Source: UBA1876 sp003446665 (GTDB taxonomy: Bacteria > Synergistota > Synergistia > Synergistales > Thermovirgaceae). Taken from it: a DNA stretch of 64,000 nt. Below the pieces are notes generated by a model. That model did not search any database. It had not been told where the DNA came from and was given only the letters and a program-made list of their open reading frames with translations. Of the stretch, positions 32,582 through 40,895 are shown in pieces (position 1 is the stretch's first letter; every line of letters starts with the position of its first letter). The translations under genes and the position numbers were made by a program. The stretch is taken from contig CP159918.1 of NCBI GenBank assembly GCA_040616305.1, positions 434,001 to 498,000 of the forward strand, read 5' to 3'.

Positions 32582-33865
32582 ATGCCTGAAAACACCCTTG
32601 CCGTTCTTGAAGAAAGAGGCTGTGTGGAATGGTGCAGCAGCCCAGAAGAACTGGCGTCATTATTCGAAGAGGAAATGGTTACCGGGTACGTGGGCTTCGA
32701 TCCAACGGCAGACAGTCTGCATGTGGGCCATCTAATACCTATAATGGGATTGGCCTGGATGCAGAGGCTCGGGCACAGACCGGTGGCCATCGCCGGAGGC
32801 GGAACCGGACTTATTGGCGATCCTTCGGGAAAGAGCAAGGAGCGGAACCTGCTGACACTGGAACAGGTGGGAAAAAACATGGAAAAGGTCAAGGAGCAGT
32901 TCAAGCGGTTTCTTGATTTTGACCGCGGCGATAACTCGGCTTTAATCATCAACAATTACGACTGGTTAGGCAAGCTTGGTTTCATAGAGTTTTTGAGGGA
33001 TACAGGCAAGCATTTTTCGGTAAACTACATGATCAACCGCGAATACGTGAAAAGCCGCCTGGAAGACCCGGAGAAATCCATTTCCTACACGGAGTTTTCC
33101 TACATGCTCCTTCAGGCCTACGACTTCTGTCACCTTTTCCAGGAAATCGGGTGCAAGCTGCAGATGGGCGGGAACGACCAGCAAGGCAACATCATAGCCG
33201 GCATAGACCTCATACGGAAAAAGACGGGAGGGCAGGCCTTCGGGATTACCTACCCGCTCCTTTTGACAGCCACGGGCCAGAAGTTCGGCAAGACTGAGGA
33301 AGGAACGGTGTGGTTATCGGCGGAGAGGACGTCGCCGTACAAGTTCTATCAGTTCTGGATCAATGCAGACGACAGGGACGTGGAAAAATTCCTGAAGCTT
33401 TTTACCTTCCTGCCGCTGGATGAAATAAAAGACCTTGTGGAACGACACAGGAAAATGCCCTCAAATCGTGAGGCCCAGAGGGTTTTGGCCTGGGAAGTAA
33501 CAAGCGCCGTTCACGGCGAAAAAGCAGCATCGTCGGCAAAAAGAGCCAGCGAGATCCTGTTCGGTGGTGATTTTGATCCTTCAGAACTGGACAGCGAAAT
33601 GATCCTGGTATTACACCAGGAAGTCCCGTCCGGGCGCCTGGAAGTGGACCCTGGTGGCGTAGTAGATGCTCTCGTCACAAGTGGGGCCTGCAAGAGCAAG
33701 GGAGAAGCACGCCGTCTTATACGCGGAGGAGGAGTCAGCCTTAACGGAAGAAAAGTGGAAACCGAGGATGCCTCGCTTTCGAACGAGGATTTCCTTGACG
33801 GAAGATTCCTCTTCTTCCGGCTGGGCAAAAAAAGATTTCACATTGCCGAAAGACCCGGCTTCTGA
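32582..33865 (+). CDS. tyrS: Tyrosyl-tRNA synthetase
   Basis: 427 residues, a class I synthetase. The HIGH-type motif is HVGH (about residue 42), the signature KFGKT stands for KMSKS, and an S4 RNA-binding domain occupies the C-terminus (about 355-420). The GNDQQGNI tyrosine-binding region is intact. ATG 32582 follows GGGAGGT at good spacing; the upstream 16-codon extension is unlikely. No T-box was evident upstream. Confidence 0.97.
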   Translation: MPENTLAVLEERGCVEWCSSPEELASLFEEEMVTGYVGFDPTADSLHVGHLIPIMGLAWMQRLGHRPVAIAGGGTGLIGDPSGKSKERNLLTLEQVGKNMEKVKEQFKRFLDFDRGDNSALIINNYDWLGKLGFIEFLRDTGKHFSVNYMINREYVKSRLEDPEKSISYTEFSYMLLQAYDFCHLFQEIGCKLQMGGNDQQGNIIAGIDLIRKKTGGQAFGITYPLLLTATGQKFGKTEEGTVWLSAERTSPYKFYQFWINADDRDVEKFLKLFTFLPLDEIKDLVERHRKMPSNREAQRVLAWEVTSAVHGEKAASSAKRASEILFGGDFDPSELDSEMILVLHQEVPSGRLEVDPGGVVDALVTSGACKSKGEARRLIRGGGVSLNGRKVETEDASLSNEDFLDGRFLFFRLGKKRFHIAERPGF

Positions 33866-33913
33866 GGGATCACGCAAGGAACTCGGAGAAAAATATGGCG
33901 TTAAGGCTGGTGA

Positions 33914-34768
33914 GTGGTGCTGACGTGGCAGTGTGGATTGCTTGAAGGGTTGAGGCGTTTCCTTGCGCCTGGGCCGCGGGCCCGAGTAACGGCAAGCGTT
34001 CTTACTAGCTTCCTAAGGGTTTATGGACCCAGGAAGGAAATTGCTCTTGCCAATATGGCCATAGCTTTCCCGGAATGGGACCTTACCGAGAGGAAAAAAC
34101 TGCTGCGCCAGGTTTATCGACATTTTGCCTGGATACTTGTGGAGTATCTCGCTACGTTGAACAACCCTGCTTTGGTGCTTGAATGGTTCGTGGAAACGGA
34201 AGGCAAAAAGATACTTGACGAGGTCGTCGAAAGCAAAAGAGGGGCAGTCCTCCTTTTTGGGCATTTTGGAAACTGGGAACTTCTCGGAGGGTGGCTGGCC
34301 TTTTCAGGGTATCCCATCGATGCCATGGTCAGGGAACCGGAACAACCCGAACTGCGGGGGCTTTTGGAAAACTACAGGAGCCGCATGGGTATGGGGACCA
34401 TAAGTAAGGATTCTTCCCGCGAGCCCATCAAGCGGTTGAAGCAAGGCAGGTTTGTCGGTATTGCAGGAGATCAGCACTGGGGTCACATGGGAATAAATGT
34501 CCCTTTCTTCGGCAGGGACTGCAGTACGGCACCAGGCCCCGCGGCCTACGCCCTTCTTTCAGGGGCCCCGCTGATACCTATTGCTGCCTACAGGATTGGT
34601 CCGTTCCATTACCGATTCGAAGCCCGGGAGCCGATCGTCGTTCCCGAAGAAGGACCAAGGGACGAAAAGATCCGGCTCATGACCACCGAAGCCAACAGGT
34701 CGCTGGAAAAGATGATACGCCGGGCACCGGAGCAATGGCTCTGGATACACCGGCGCTGGAGGGACTAA
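33914..34768 (+). CDS. LpxL-like lysophospholipid acyltransferase (second copy)
   Basis: 284 residues of the lipid A acyltransferase family, with the catalytic HX4E box HFGNWE at 117-122 and a C-terminal EQWLWIHRRWRD end typical of the family. It is a distant paralogue of the protein at 2309. Together they could add two secondary acyl chains to lipid A. The start (GTG 33914) is uncertain; no strong ribosome site is present. It follows tyrS by 48 nt and overlaps the convergent tautomerase gene by 4 nt. Confidence 0.87.
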   Translation: MVLTWQCGLLEGLRRFLAPGPRARVTASVLTSFLRVYGPRKEIALANMAIAFPEWDLTERKKLLRQVYRHFAWILVEYLATLNNPALVLEWFVETEGKKILDEVVESKRGAVLLFGHFGNWELLGGWLAFSGYPIDAMVREPEQPELRGLLENYRSRMGMGTISKDSSREPIKRLKQGRFVGIAGDQHWGHMGINVPFFGRDCSTAPGPAAYALLSGAPLIPIAAYRIGPFHYRFEAREPIVVPEEGPRDEKIRLMTTEANRSLEKMIRRAPEQWLWIHRRWRD

Positions 34769-34959
34769 TCAGGCTGCTTCTCGCAAAAAAGCGTTCCCGC
34801 AGCGGCGTAGTTTTCTCTCGACATTTCAGAAAGAATGATCCTCACCGTTTCGGGCTTCACGTCCAGGCTTTCGCAGACAGCCCTCGTTACGTTTTTGACG
34901 AGGGCCTTCTTTTTAGCCAGGTCTCGCCCTTCAAGCATATATATCTTGATGACCGGCAT
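34765..34959 (-). CDS. 4-oxalocrotonate tautomerase-like protein
   Basis: 64 residues, the canonical size of the small tautomerase family. Pro at position 2 becomes the N-terminal catalytic base after removal of Met. The spacing of basic residues fits (Arg12 and Arg40). ATG 34959 has a strong GGAGGTG site. The substrate in anaerobes is unknown. It lies 42 nt downstream of mnmE on the same strand and is probably co-transcribed. Confidence 0.9.
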   Translation of the reverse strand: MPVIKIYMLEGRDLAKKKALVKNVTRAVCESLDVKPETVRIILSEMSRENYAAAGTLFCEKQPD

Positions 34960-35001
34960 TTGGCTTTCACCTCCTTCGATTTCTTCAAACCTTTGGATTT
35001 T

Positions 35002-36369
35002 TCATTTGCCTATGCAGAAATTCCGGAAGATCGTATCGAGGAGCGAATCATCGGCTTCTATGCCCAAAATCCTTTCCAGGCATTTTCTAGCGTCCAAAAG
35101 CCCCGCGGCGGCGGCATCCTCGCCCAGTCCTGATGTAAAGGCTTCCAGGGAATGCCTTACAGCTTCACAGGCAAGGCGAAGCTCCTCCAGCTGGCGGGCC
35201 GTCGTGTTGAGCCCCTCGTCGAGGGTGCCTTCCCCCAGAAAAAGCGCTACTATGTCTTCCTTGAGTTCCTCCACGCCCGAACCGGTCTGGGCCGAGATTA
35301 TCCTGACGGAGCTTTCCGGAAGCAGGGACTGAACCTGTTTTTCCTTCACGACCAAGGGGAGATCAGCCTTGTTTACTGCTACGATGTGAGGCTTGTCATT
35401 AAGCTGGGAGGCTATCTCCAGGTCCTCTTCGGTTAGCGGTTCGTTTCCGTCTATGACCCAAATCCTGACGTCCGCCTCACGGAGAGCGTCTCGAGCCCTC
35501 GATACGCCTATGGCCTCCACCTCGTCGGAAGGTCGCCTGATGCCCGCGGTGTCTACCAGCCTAATTGGAACCCCCCTGTGTGTGAGCACTTCCTCGATGA
35601 TATCCCGGGTCGTTCCGGGCATGGATGTCACTATAGCCCTCGCTTCCGAAAGAAAAGCGTTGAGCAGCGAGGATTTCCCAACATTAGGGCGACCGACAAG
35701 GGCTACCCGGATCCCCTCGCGCAGGAGGTTTCCGCTTGCAGCACGGCTTGTCAGGTCGGACAGCCGGGTCGATATATCCTTTAGCCGCCTGGTGGCTTCC
35801 TTTTTTTCCAAAAGAGGTATGTCTTCCTCGGGAAAGTCAAGCCCCGCTTCCACCAGGGAACTGAACTCAAGGAGTTCTTCGTGGACCTCGCTGACCTGCT
35901 TCGAAAATTCTCCCGAAAGGCTCCTTGCAGCAGCCTTGAGGGCTTCCGCGCTTCTGGCACGGATAATGCCGATAACCGATTCCGCTTGCGCCAGGTCGAT
36001 GCGCCCGTTCAAAAACGCCCTGCGTGTGAATTCCCCCGGGCCAGCCATACGGGCGCCTCTTGCAAGAACTTCCTCCAGGCACCTGCGAACCGCCAGAGAC
36101 CCGCCGTGACAGTGGATTTCGGCTACCTCCTCGCCCGTATAACTGCAAGGAGCCTTGAACCACACCGCAAGAACCTCGTCGATGACTTCTCCCGAAGAAT
36201 TTACTATGTGGCCGTAGTTCATGTATCTTGGTGGGCTTTGGGAAAGGCGCCGGGTGCCCCTGAAAAGGCCGTCCACGAGGTCTCGGGCACCGGTCCCTGA
36301 AATCTTTACGATCCCTATGCCCGCTTCGCCCCAAGCCGTGGCTACTGCCGCTATGACATCACCGTTCAT
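35002..36369 (-). CDS. mnmE: tRNA modification GTPase MnmE
   Basis: 455 residues. An N-terminal folate-binding domain (about 1-120), a helical domain and an inserted G domain with GRPNVGKSSLLN, GTTRD, DTAG and NKAD are present. It ends in FCIGK, the conserved C-terminal motif with the catalytic Cys. With MnmG it modifies U34 of certain tRNAs. ATG 36369 follows GGAGGACGG; the upstream extension is not homologous. MnmG is not in this window. Confidence 0.97.
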   Translation of the reverse strand: MNGDVIAAVATAWGEAGIGIVKISGTGARDLVDGLFRGTRRLSQSPPRYMNYGHIVNSSGEVIDEVLAVWFKAPCSYTGEEVAEIHCHGGSLAVRRCLEEVLARGARMAGPGEFTRRAFLNGRIDLAQAESVIGIIRARSAEALKAAARSLSGEFSKQVSEVHEELLEFSSLVEAGLDFPEEDIPLLEKKEATRRLKDISTRLSDLTSRAASGNLLREGIRVALVGRPNVGKSSLLNAFLSEARAIVTSMPGTTRDIIEEVLTHRGVPIRLVDTAGIRRPSDEVEAIGVSRARDALREADVRIWVIDGNEPLTEEDLEIASQLNDKPHIVAVNKADLPLVVKEKQVQSLLPESSVRIISAQTGSGVEELKEDIVALFLGEGTLDEGLNTTARQLEELRLACEAVRHSLEAFTSGLGEDAAAAGLLDARKCLERILGIEADDSLLDTIFRNFCIGK

Positions 36370-36611
36370 TGCCGTCCTCCGATGCGTCTTTTTTTCTTTT
36401 ATGCCAAGATCATACGACAAGTCACCTTGCATGAACATGCAAGAAATTCAGGATGTGCCCCGCAAGATCGACTTCGACATCTATAACGCCTTTTTTGACT
36501 GCTGACCGGGTACGTTTTTCATGATAACTTTGATGTAATCGAAGCTTACAGGATAGCGGCATAGAGGTGGGCAAGCTTCACTTCGGCCAAGCAGGCGAAG
36601 AAAGGGGAAGC

Positions 36612-37622
36612 ATGGTGAAAGATACTTCCAGCGCTGTTCTGGCAGGGGATGTAGGCGGAACAAAGACGAACCTCGCCATTTTCGACCTTTCCAGCTTCCC
36701 GGGACCGCCCATTGCGGAGGCCACGTTCCGGAGCAGGGATTACCATGGAGTGGACGACATCCTTGGGGAATTTCTGTCGCGCCTGGATTTTAAGGTAGAG
36801 CGCGCGGCTCTCGGGGTAGCGGGTCCGGTGTTGGACGGCAGGACGAAGGTTACGAATCTTCCCTGGATCGTGGACGAGCGTGACCTCATGGAAAGACTGG
36901 GCCTGAAGTCTTTAAAACTTCTGAACGACCTTGTGGCCCTCGCTAATGCCGTGCCTGTTTTGGGTCCAAAAGACCTTTTGGTCCTGAACGAAGGCAGCCC
37001 CGATCCCAAGGGTACAAGGGCTGTTATCGCACCGGGTACCGGATTGGGGCAGGCCTTTTTGACCTGGTGTCCTGAAGGTTGTCGGGCCTATCCGTCGGAA
37101 GGAGGGCACGCCGATTTCGCTCCGAGGGGAAAACTACAGGTTCGCCTTCTCGAGTATCTGGGAGAAAGCAGGGAGCATGTCAGCTACGAACACGTCGCTT
37201 CCGGGAACGGGCTTCTGGAAATCTACAGGTTCCTCAAGGAATCGGGTTATTCCGAGCCCCCCTGGCTGCGCGATGAAATTGTCGCCGTGGAGGATCCGGT
37301 GCCCCTGATCCTGAAACATGCCACCGGTGACGGACCTGCCTGTCCCATCTGTGAGAAGACCCTTTCCGTCTTTCTCTCGGTCCTCGGCGCAGCCGCGGGG
37401 AATGTGGCGCTCCATTTCATGGCAACAGGTGGCGTTTACCTGGGTGGAGGCATTCCTCCAAGGATAACCGGCGCGCTGCAGGGAGCGGATTTCAGGAAGG
37501 CGTTTGGTTCAAAAGGCAGGTTCTCAGGCCTCGTGGAGGATATACCCCTTTACGTGATAATGAACCCTCGATCGGCCCTTTTGGGTGCTGCCCGGTATAT
37601 ATCCCTTGCCGGACTATTGTAG
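36612..37622 (+). CDS. glk: Glucokinase (Glk family, PF02685-like)
   Basis: 336 residues of the non-ROK glucokinase family. The phosphate-binding AGDVGGTKTNLAIFD start, GVAGPV, LLNDLVA with the catalytic Asp, the ATP-binding APGTGLGQAFL and the glucose-binding SEGGHADFAPR are all present. It phosphorylates glucose at the entry to glycolysis. ATG 36612 follows GAAAGGGGAAGC. Single gene, divergent from mnmE, followed by a hairpin at 37656. Confidence 0.95.
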   Translation: MVKDTSSAVLAGDVGGTKTNLAIFDLSSFPGPPIAEATFRSRDYHGVDDILGEFLSRLDFKVERAALGVAGPVLDGRTKVTNLPWIVDERDLMERLGLKSLKLLNDLVALANAVPVLGPKDLLVLNEGSPDPKGTRAVIAPGTGLGQAFLTWCPEGCRAYPSEGGHADFAPRGKLQVRLLEYLGESREHVSYEHVASGNGLLEIYRFLKESGYSEPPWLRDEIVAVEDPVPLILKHATGDGPACPICEKTLSVFLSVLGAAAGNVALHFMATGGVYLGGGIPPRITGALQGADFRKAFGSKGRFSGLVEDIPLYVIMNPRSALLGAARYISLAGLL

Positions 37623-37655
37623 TTTCGTTGCCTTTGTAGCTGCTCAGGGTCAAAT

Positions 37656-37694
37656 GAAAGGGAACCCTCAAAAAATACATGCGGGCTCCCTTTC
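37656..37694. terminator. Probable bidirectional terminator
   Basis: An imperfect 12-bp stem (37656-37667 with 37683-37694, one mismatch) closes a loop containing AAAAAA. It lies between the glucokinase gene and the end of the minus-strand aminotransferase gene. Confidence 0.55.
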
Positions 37695-37716
37695 GTGACT
37701 TTGCTCAAACACGTGC

Positions 37717-38922
37717 TCAGGCGAATTCGCGGATCGCTTCGCCGAGCCTCATTATTCCCTCCTTTGTATCCTCCGGAGATGCGAAGGTAAAGCACATCCT
37801 GAAATTGTGCTTCCCGCCCCCGTTTGGGTAGAAGGGTTCGCCCAGGACGAAGGCGACTTTTTTCTCGATGGCCTTGTCGAAAAGATCCCTGGCCGGGATG
37901 TTGGGTGTCTCGAGCCAGTAGAAGAAACCGCCCTTGGGGGTTTGGTACTTGACCTGGTCTTTTGGCAGATAAGTTTTAAAGGCTTCTTCCATGGCGTCGC
38001 GTTTCTTGCGGTAGTGGTCGATTATTTTGGGTAAAAAGGCGTCGAGATACCCCAGTCGGCAATATTCGTAGACCATGGCCTGGGCGACGACGCTGGTGCA
38101 GACGTCAACTCCCTGTTTGAAGACGGTCATCTTCCTTATCAGTTCCCGTTTCCCGACGCACCATGCGACCCTGGTCCCCGGGGCGAGGATCTTCGAGAAG
38201 CTGCTTGCGAAAACGACTCGTCCACTTTTGTCCATGGAAAAGATCGGTGGCAAGTCCTCTCCGTCGAAGCGAACGTACCCGTACGGGTCGTCTTCGAGGA
38301 TTACGAGATTGTGTTCTTCGGCGATTTCAAGGAGCTTTTTCCTGCGTTCCACGGAAAGGTCGCAGCCAAGGGGATTGTGGAAGTTTACGATGGTGTAGAC
38401 GAACTTGATCTTCTTGCCCTGTTTCTTTGCCTTGTCGATTATTTCCGGAAGAAGCTCCACCTTCATGCCGTCTTTGTCGCAGGGAACGGCGAGAAACTCG
38501 GCCCCGTGGTTATACATGGTGAGCGTGGCGCCGACAAAGGTGGGTTCCTCGCAGATGACGCAGTCCCCCTTGTCCAGCAGTGCCCAGCAAAGAAGGTCGA
38601 TAACCTGCGTGGAACCGGTGGTGATGAGCATCTCGTCCAGTTCGGGCTTTCGCCCCATTCTTGGGGCTGTCCATTCGCACAGGAACTCCTTGAGAGGCTG
38701 GTAGCCCTCAGTGGTTCCGTACTGGAGGACATCCTTGCCTTCCCGGTCGAAAATTCTCGCCGCCTCCTTGAACTGGCCTATCGGGAACACTTCGGGATCT
38801 GGCATTCCCCCGGCAAAGGAAATCATCCCCGGCTGGCGGATAACGTGAAGCATATCACGGATCGGAGAAGGCTTCACTTTGCGGCTTGCCTCACTGTAAA
38901 TCGAGTCCAGAAACGAGCTCAA
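37717..38922 (-). CDS. Class I PLP aminotransferase (2-aminoadipate/aromatic type)
   Basis: About 401 residues. The PLP lysine is in SSFSKILAPG; the loop that usually reads NFQNPTG is NFHNPLG. The FAGGMPDPEVFP start and LITTGSTQVIDL segment place it with the LysN/MocR-derived single-domain aminotransferases that act on branched-chain, aromatic or aminoadipate substrates. The start TTG 38922 has GGAGGG at 7 nt; ATG 38940 would include that ribosome site. It fits an amino-acid fermenter. Substrate not determined. Confidence 0.92.
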   Translation of the reverse strand: MSSFLDSIYSEASRKVKPSPIRDMLHVIRQPGMISFAGGMPDPEVFPIGQFKEAARIFDREGKDVLQYGTTEGYQPLKEFLCEWTAPRMGRKPELDEMLITTGSTQVIDLLCWALLDKGDCVICEEPTFVGATLTMYNHGAEFLAVPCDKDGMKVELLPEIIDKAKKQGKKIKFVYTIVNFHNPLGCDLSVERRKKLLEIAEEHNLVILEDDPYGYVRFDGEDLPPIFSMDKSGRVVFASSFSKILAPGTRVAWCVGKRELIRKMTVFKQGVDVCTSVVAQAMVYEYCRLGYLDAFLPKIIDHYRKKRDAMEEAFKTYLPKDQVKYQTPKGGFFYWLETPNIPARDLFDKAIEKKVAFVLGEPFYPNGGGKHNFRMCFTFASPEDTKEGIMRLGEAIREFA

Positions 38923-39057
38923 AACACATCCCTCCCACATTAAGGCTTCTCGGCTTTTGCTCTTCTAAGGCTTTTGGCTCTGTTTGTTTTACAGACAGCA
39001 CATCAAGTGCGCCGCCCTTTTTGCGGTTATTCCATCGGTGGGGCCCTTTAAAGCTAT

Positions 39058-39696
39058 CTATTGGTCCCCAACCAGGGCTTCCGTTTCGTTTCTTATGCGC
39101 GTCAATCGCCTTTCCGTCGGCGGGTGCGAGTTGAATCCGTTAGGTGACGTTGCATAGCCCGCTTCTTTCATCCTCAGCATGGAGTTATAAAGGCCCCACG
39201 GATCGTACCCTGCCTTTGCAGCGAGACGGATGCCGTAAATATCGGCTTCTATCTCCTGCTCCCTGCTGAATCCCGCTTCGGCGAGCGCCATGCCGACGCC
39301 GTAAGCTCCCTTGACGAGGTCACTTTCATCTTTTACAGCTGACCTGTAAAGCAGGTACCACAAAAGGCTCCGTCCAACCATCTGGTTGAAATGCCCACTT
39401 TTTATGTGCCCGATTTCGTGGGCCAGTATGCCCGCCAGTTCGTCGCTGGTTTTCAATATTTCGAGCAGCCCAGTAGTTACATGAACGGAGTATTTGTTAA
39501 GTTGGGACGAAACCCAGGCGTTTGGTTCTTTCATTTTTTCTATGTGGACCGGTCCAGGGTTCGAAATACCGGCGGTACTAGTCAGTCTTTCCCATACGAC
39601 AGGAACCACGGACTCGCTAAGGGCGGCCTCCGCGGGAGCTAAAGAAATGGCTGCAACCAATACCAGAACAACTGCTAACACAAAGGGCTTTTTCAT
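39058..39696 (-). CDS. Secreted M48-family metalloprotease
   Basis: 212 residues. A signal peptide or anchor (about 1-25) is followed by a small M48 zinc protease domain: HEIGH at 93-97 gives the two His ligands and catalytic Glu, and EQEIEADIYG supplies the third ligand. Such single-domain proteins, related to BepA/LoiP, act in periplasmic protein quality control. ATG 39696 follows a GGGGGATGACC site; 34 upstream in-frame codons are not homologous. Confidence 0.92.
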   Translation of the reverse strand: MKKPFVLAVVLVLVAAISLAPAEAALSESVVPVVWERLTSTAGISNPGPVHIEKMKEPNAWVSSQLNKYSVHVTTGLLEILKTSDELAGILAHEIGHIKSGHFNQMVGRSLLWYLLYRSAVKDESDLVKGAYGVGMALAEAGFSREQEIEADIYGIRLAAKAGYDPWGLYNSMLRMKEAGYATSPNGFNSHPPTERRLTRIRNETEALVGDQ

Positions 39697-39908
39697 GGGG
39701 TCATCCCCCTTTTCCCCATTTTCAATCATATTATACCAACTTTCCCCTTCACGTATCCGCCGAAACCACTGTTTTTTTGAATGGACCTTAAAATCCACGG
39801 CGACGCGTTATTCTTGGTTGATACTTCGCTACGGTTTTTGCGTCTTGATTTATTCGCTGGTTTCGGGCATCAATAAAGATAGGAAACCGACTCGAGGAGG
39901 AATGCAAA

Positions 39909-40466
39909 GTGAAAGTTTCAGGCATAATATGCAGTCCCCGAAAGAACGGGAATTCGGAGGTGCTGGTAAGGGAAATACTTAAGTCCGGTGGTTTTGAAGA
40001 TGTCGAAATGTTTTACGCGAACGAGATGCACATAATGGGATGCCAGGCCTGTTATTATTGCGACAAGCATGGCGAATGCGCAGTGCAGGATGACATGCAA
40101 AAAATCTACGAGGCGATCGAAAAAGCTGACGTCGTGGCATTTGGGGCGCCTGTGTACATGTTTGGCCTGACAGGCCAGTTCAAGCTGGTGCTGGACAGGT
40201 TGTTCGCCTTTTTGGGCCCCGCGCCCGAGTTTAAAAGCCGTCTCCCGGTGGGTAAAAAAGCCGTGTTGGTAGTACCCCAGGGATACGAGGACTCCAGGGA
40301 GTACGAAACTCACATAGACCAGATGAAAAACGCCATAGCCACCGTAGGGTTCGAAGAAGTAAAGGTTTTGTCCGCCCCAGGCCTCAACGCACCCGGCGAA
40401 GCCTCTACGCGACCCGACTTGATGGAGGAAGCCAAAAAAATCGGGCAATCACTGTCGCATGCATAA
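39909..40466 (+). CDS. Iron-sulfur flavoprotein (Isf-like)
   Basis: 185 residues. A flavodoxin-like FMN fold (GIICSPRKNGNSEVLV start, FGAPVYMFGLTGQFK loop) carries a compact four-cysteine motif, CX2CX2CX5C at residues 45-57, the signature of Isf-type [4Fe-4S] flavoproteins of methanogens and anaerobes. These pass electrons and may detoxify O2 or peroxide. GTG 39909 follows AGGAGGAATGC. Single gene upstream of the serine operon leader, with no terminator visible between. Confidence 0.92.
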   Translation: MKVSGIICSPRKNGNSEVLVREILKSGGFEDVEMFYANEMHIMGCQACYYCDKHGECAVQDDMQKIYEAIEKADVVAFGAPVYMFGLTGQFKLVLDRLFAFLGPAPEFKSRLPVGKKAVLVVPQGYEDSREYETHIDQMKNAIATVGFEEVKVLSAPGLNAPGEASTRPDLMEEAKKIGQSLSHA

Positions 40467-40529
40467 AGACCCTGCATACAAACAAAACCACCTTTCAACG
40501 ATGTTGGATCACGCTCGCCAAGCCTGTGG

Positions 40530-40558
40530 TTGACTGCAGTGTTTGTCTGTGATATACA
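40530..40558 (+). promoter_or_regulatory. Predicted promoter of serine operon
   Basis: TTGACT (40530-40535), 17-nt spacer, TATACA (40553-40558). Transcription would start near 40565, about 30 nt before the leader ORF. Confidence 0.6.
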
Positions 40559-40593
40559 TATCGCAACATTTTTTCAGAGGGTGGCAACGTGCG

Positions 40594-40719
40594 ATGATTG
40601 AAGTCAAGCAGCTTCTCAGGCGCGACCGCGGTATGTCTGGTTCCGGGTCCTGCTCTTCCGGTTGTTCCGGAAGGGCATGTACCGTTATGGAGTCCGGCTC
40701 CGCACCACCCTGGGCGTAG
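40594..40719 (+). CDS. Ser-rich leader peptide (candidate attenuator)
   Basis: A 41-codon ORF with a GAGGGTGG site upstream. It holds eight Ser codons, six of them within residues 15-25, plus seven Gly and three Cys (20, 24, 29); Gly and Cys derive from Ser. All eight Ser codons are UCU or UCC, readable by one tRNA-Ser. It sits between a promoter and an intrinsic terminator just upstream of serine-synthesis genes. This is the layout of a ribosome-mediated attenuator. It could instead be a small Cys-rich functional protein; the context favours a leader. Not a gene I recognise. Confidence 0.55.
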   Translation: MIEVKQLLRRDRGMSGSGSCSSGCSGRACTVMESGSAPPWA

Positions 40720-40751
40720 AGTACGATTAGTTTCAATCAATTAAACTACCA

Positions 40752-40786
40752 GGAGGAGACCGGGATTCCGGTCTCCTCCTTTTTTT
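40752..40786 (+). terminator. Attenuator terminator of serine operon (candidate)
   Basis: A perfect 12-bp stem (40752-40763 with 40768-40779), loop GATT, then seven T. Its 5' arm (40755-40763) can instead pair with 40694-40701, inside the leader ORF, with eight base pairs and one bulged A. That gives a plausible antiterminator. Confidence 0.8.
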
Positions 40787-40828
40787 ATGTTTGACCGTTG
40801 ATGGGTTCGACTCAAAAAGGGGTTTCAG

Positions 40829-40850
40829 GAGGCAACGCCTCAGTTTTTTT
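40829..40850 (+). terminator. Second small terminator-like hairpin
   Basis: Stem GAGGC (40829-40833) with GCCTC (40837-40841), followed after two bases by seven T. It lies between the first terminator and the aminotransferase gene. Weak stem, so modest confidence. Confidence 0.45.
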
Positions 40851-40895
40851 ATTATGCGCCCGCCAGGGCGCACACATGGAGGGAGGCTTCATCAT

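Noticed and set aside
35393..36109. 238-codon plus-strand frame opposite mnmE
   Set aside because: It is the antisense of the conserved MnmE coding sequence; low-complexity Ser/Arg-rich translation.
40791..40895. N-terminal extension of the class V aminotransferase
   Set aside because: It would translate through a terminator-like hairpin, lacks a ribosome site and adds sequence not found in the family.
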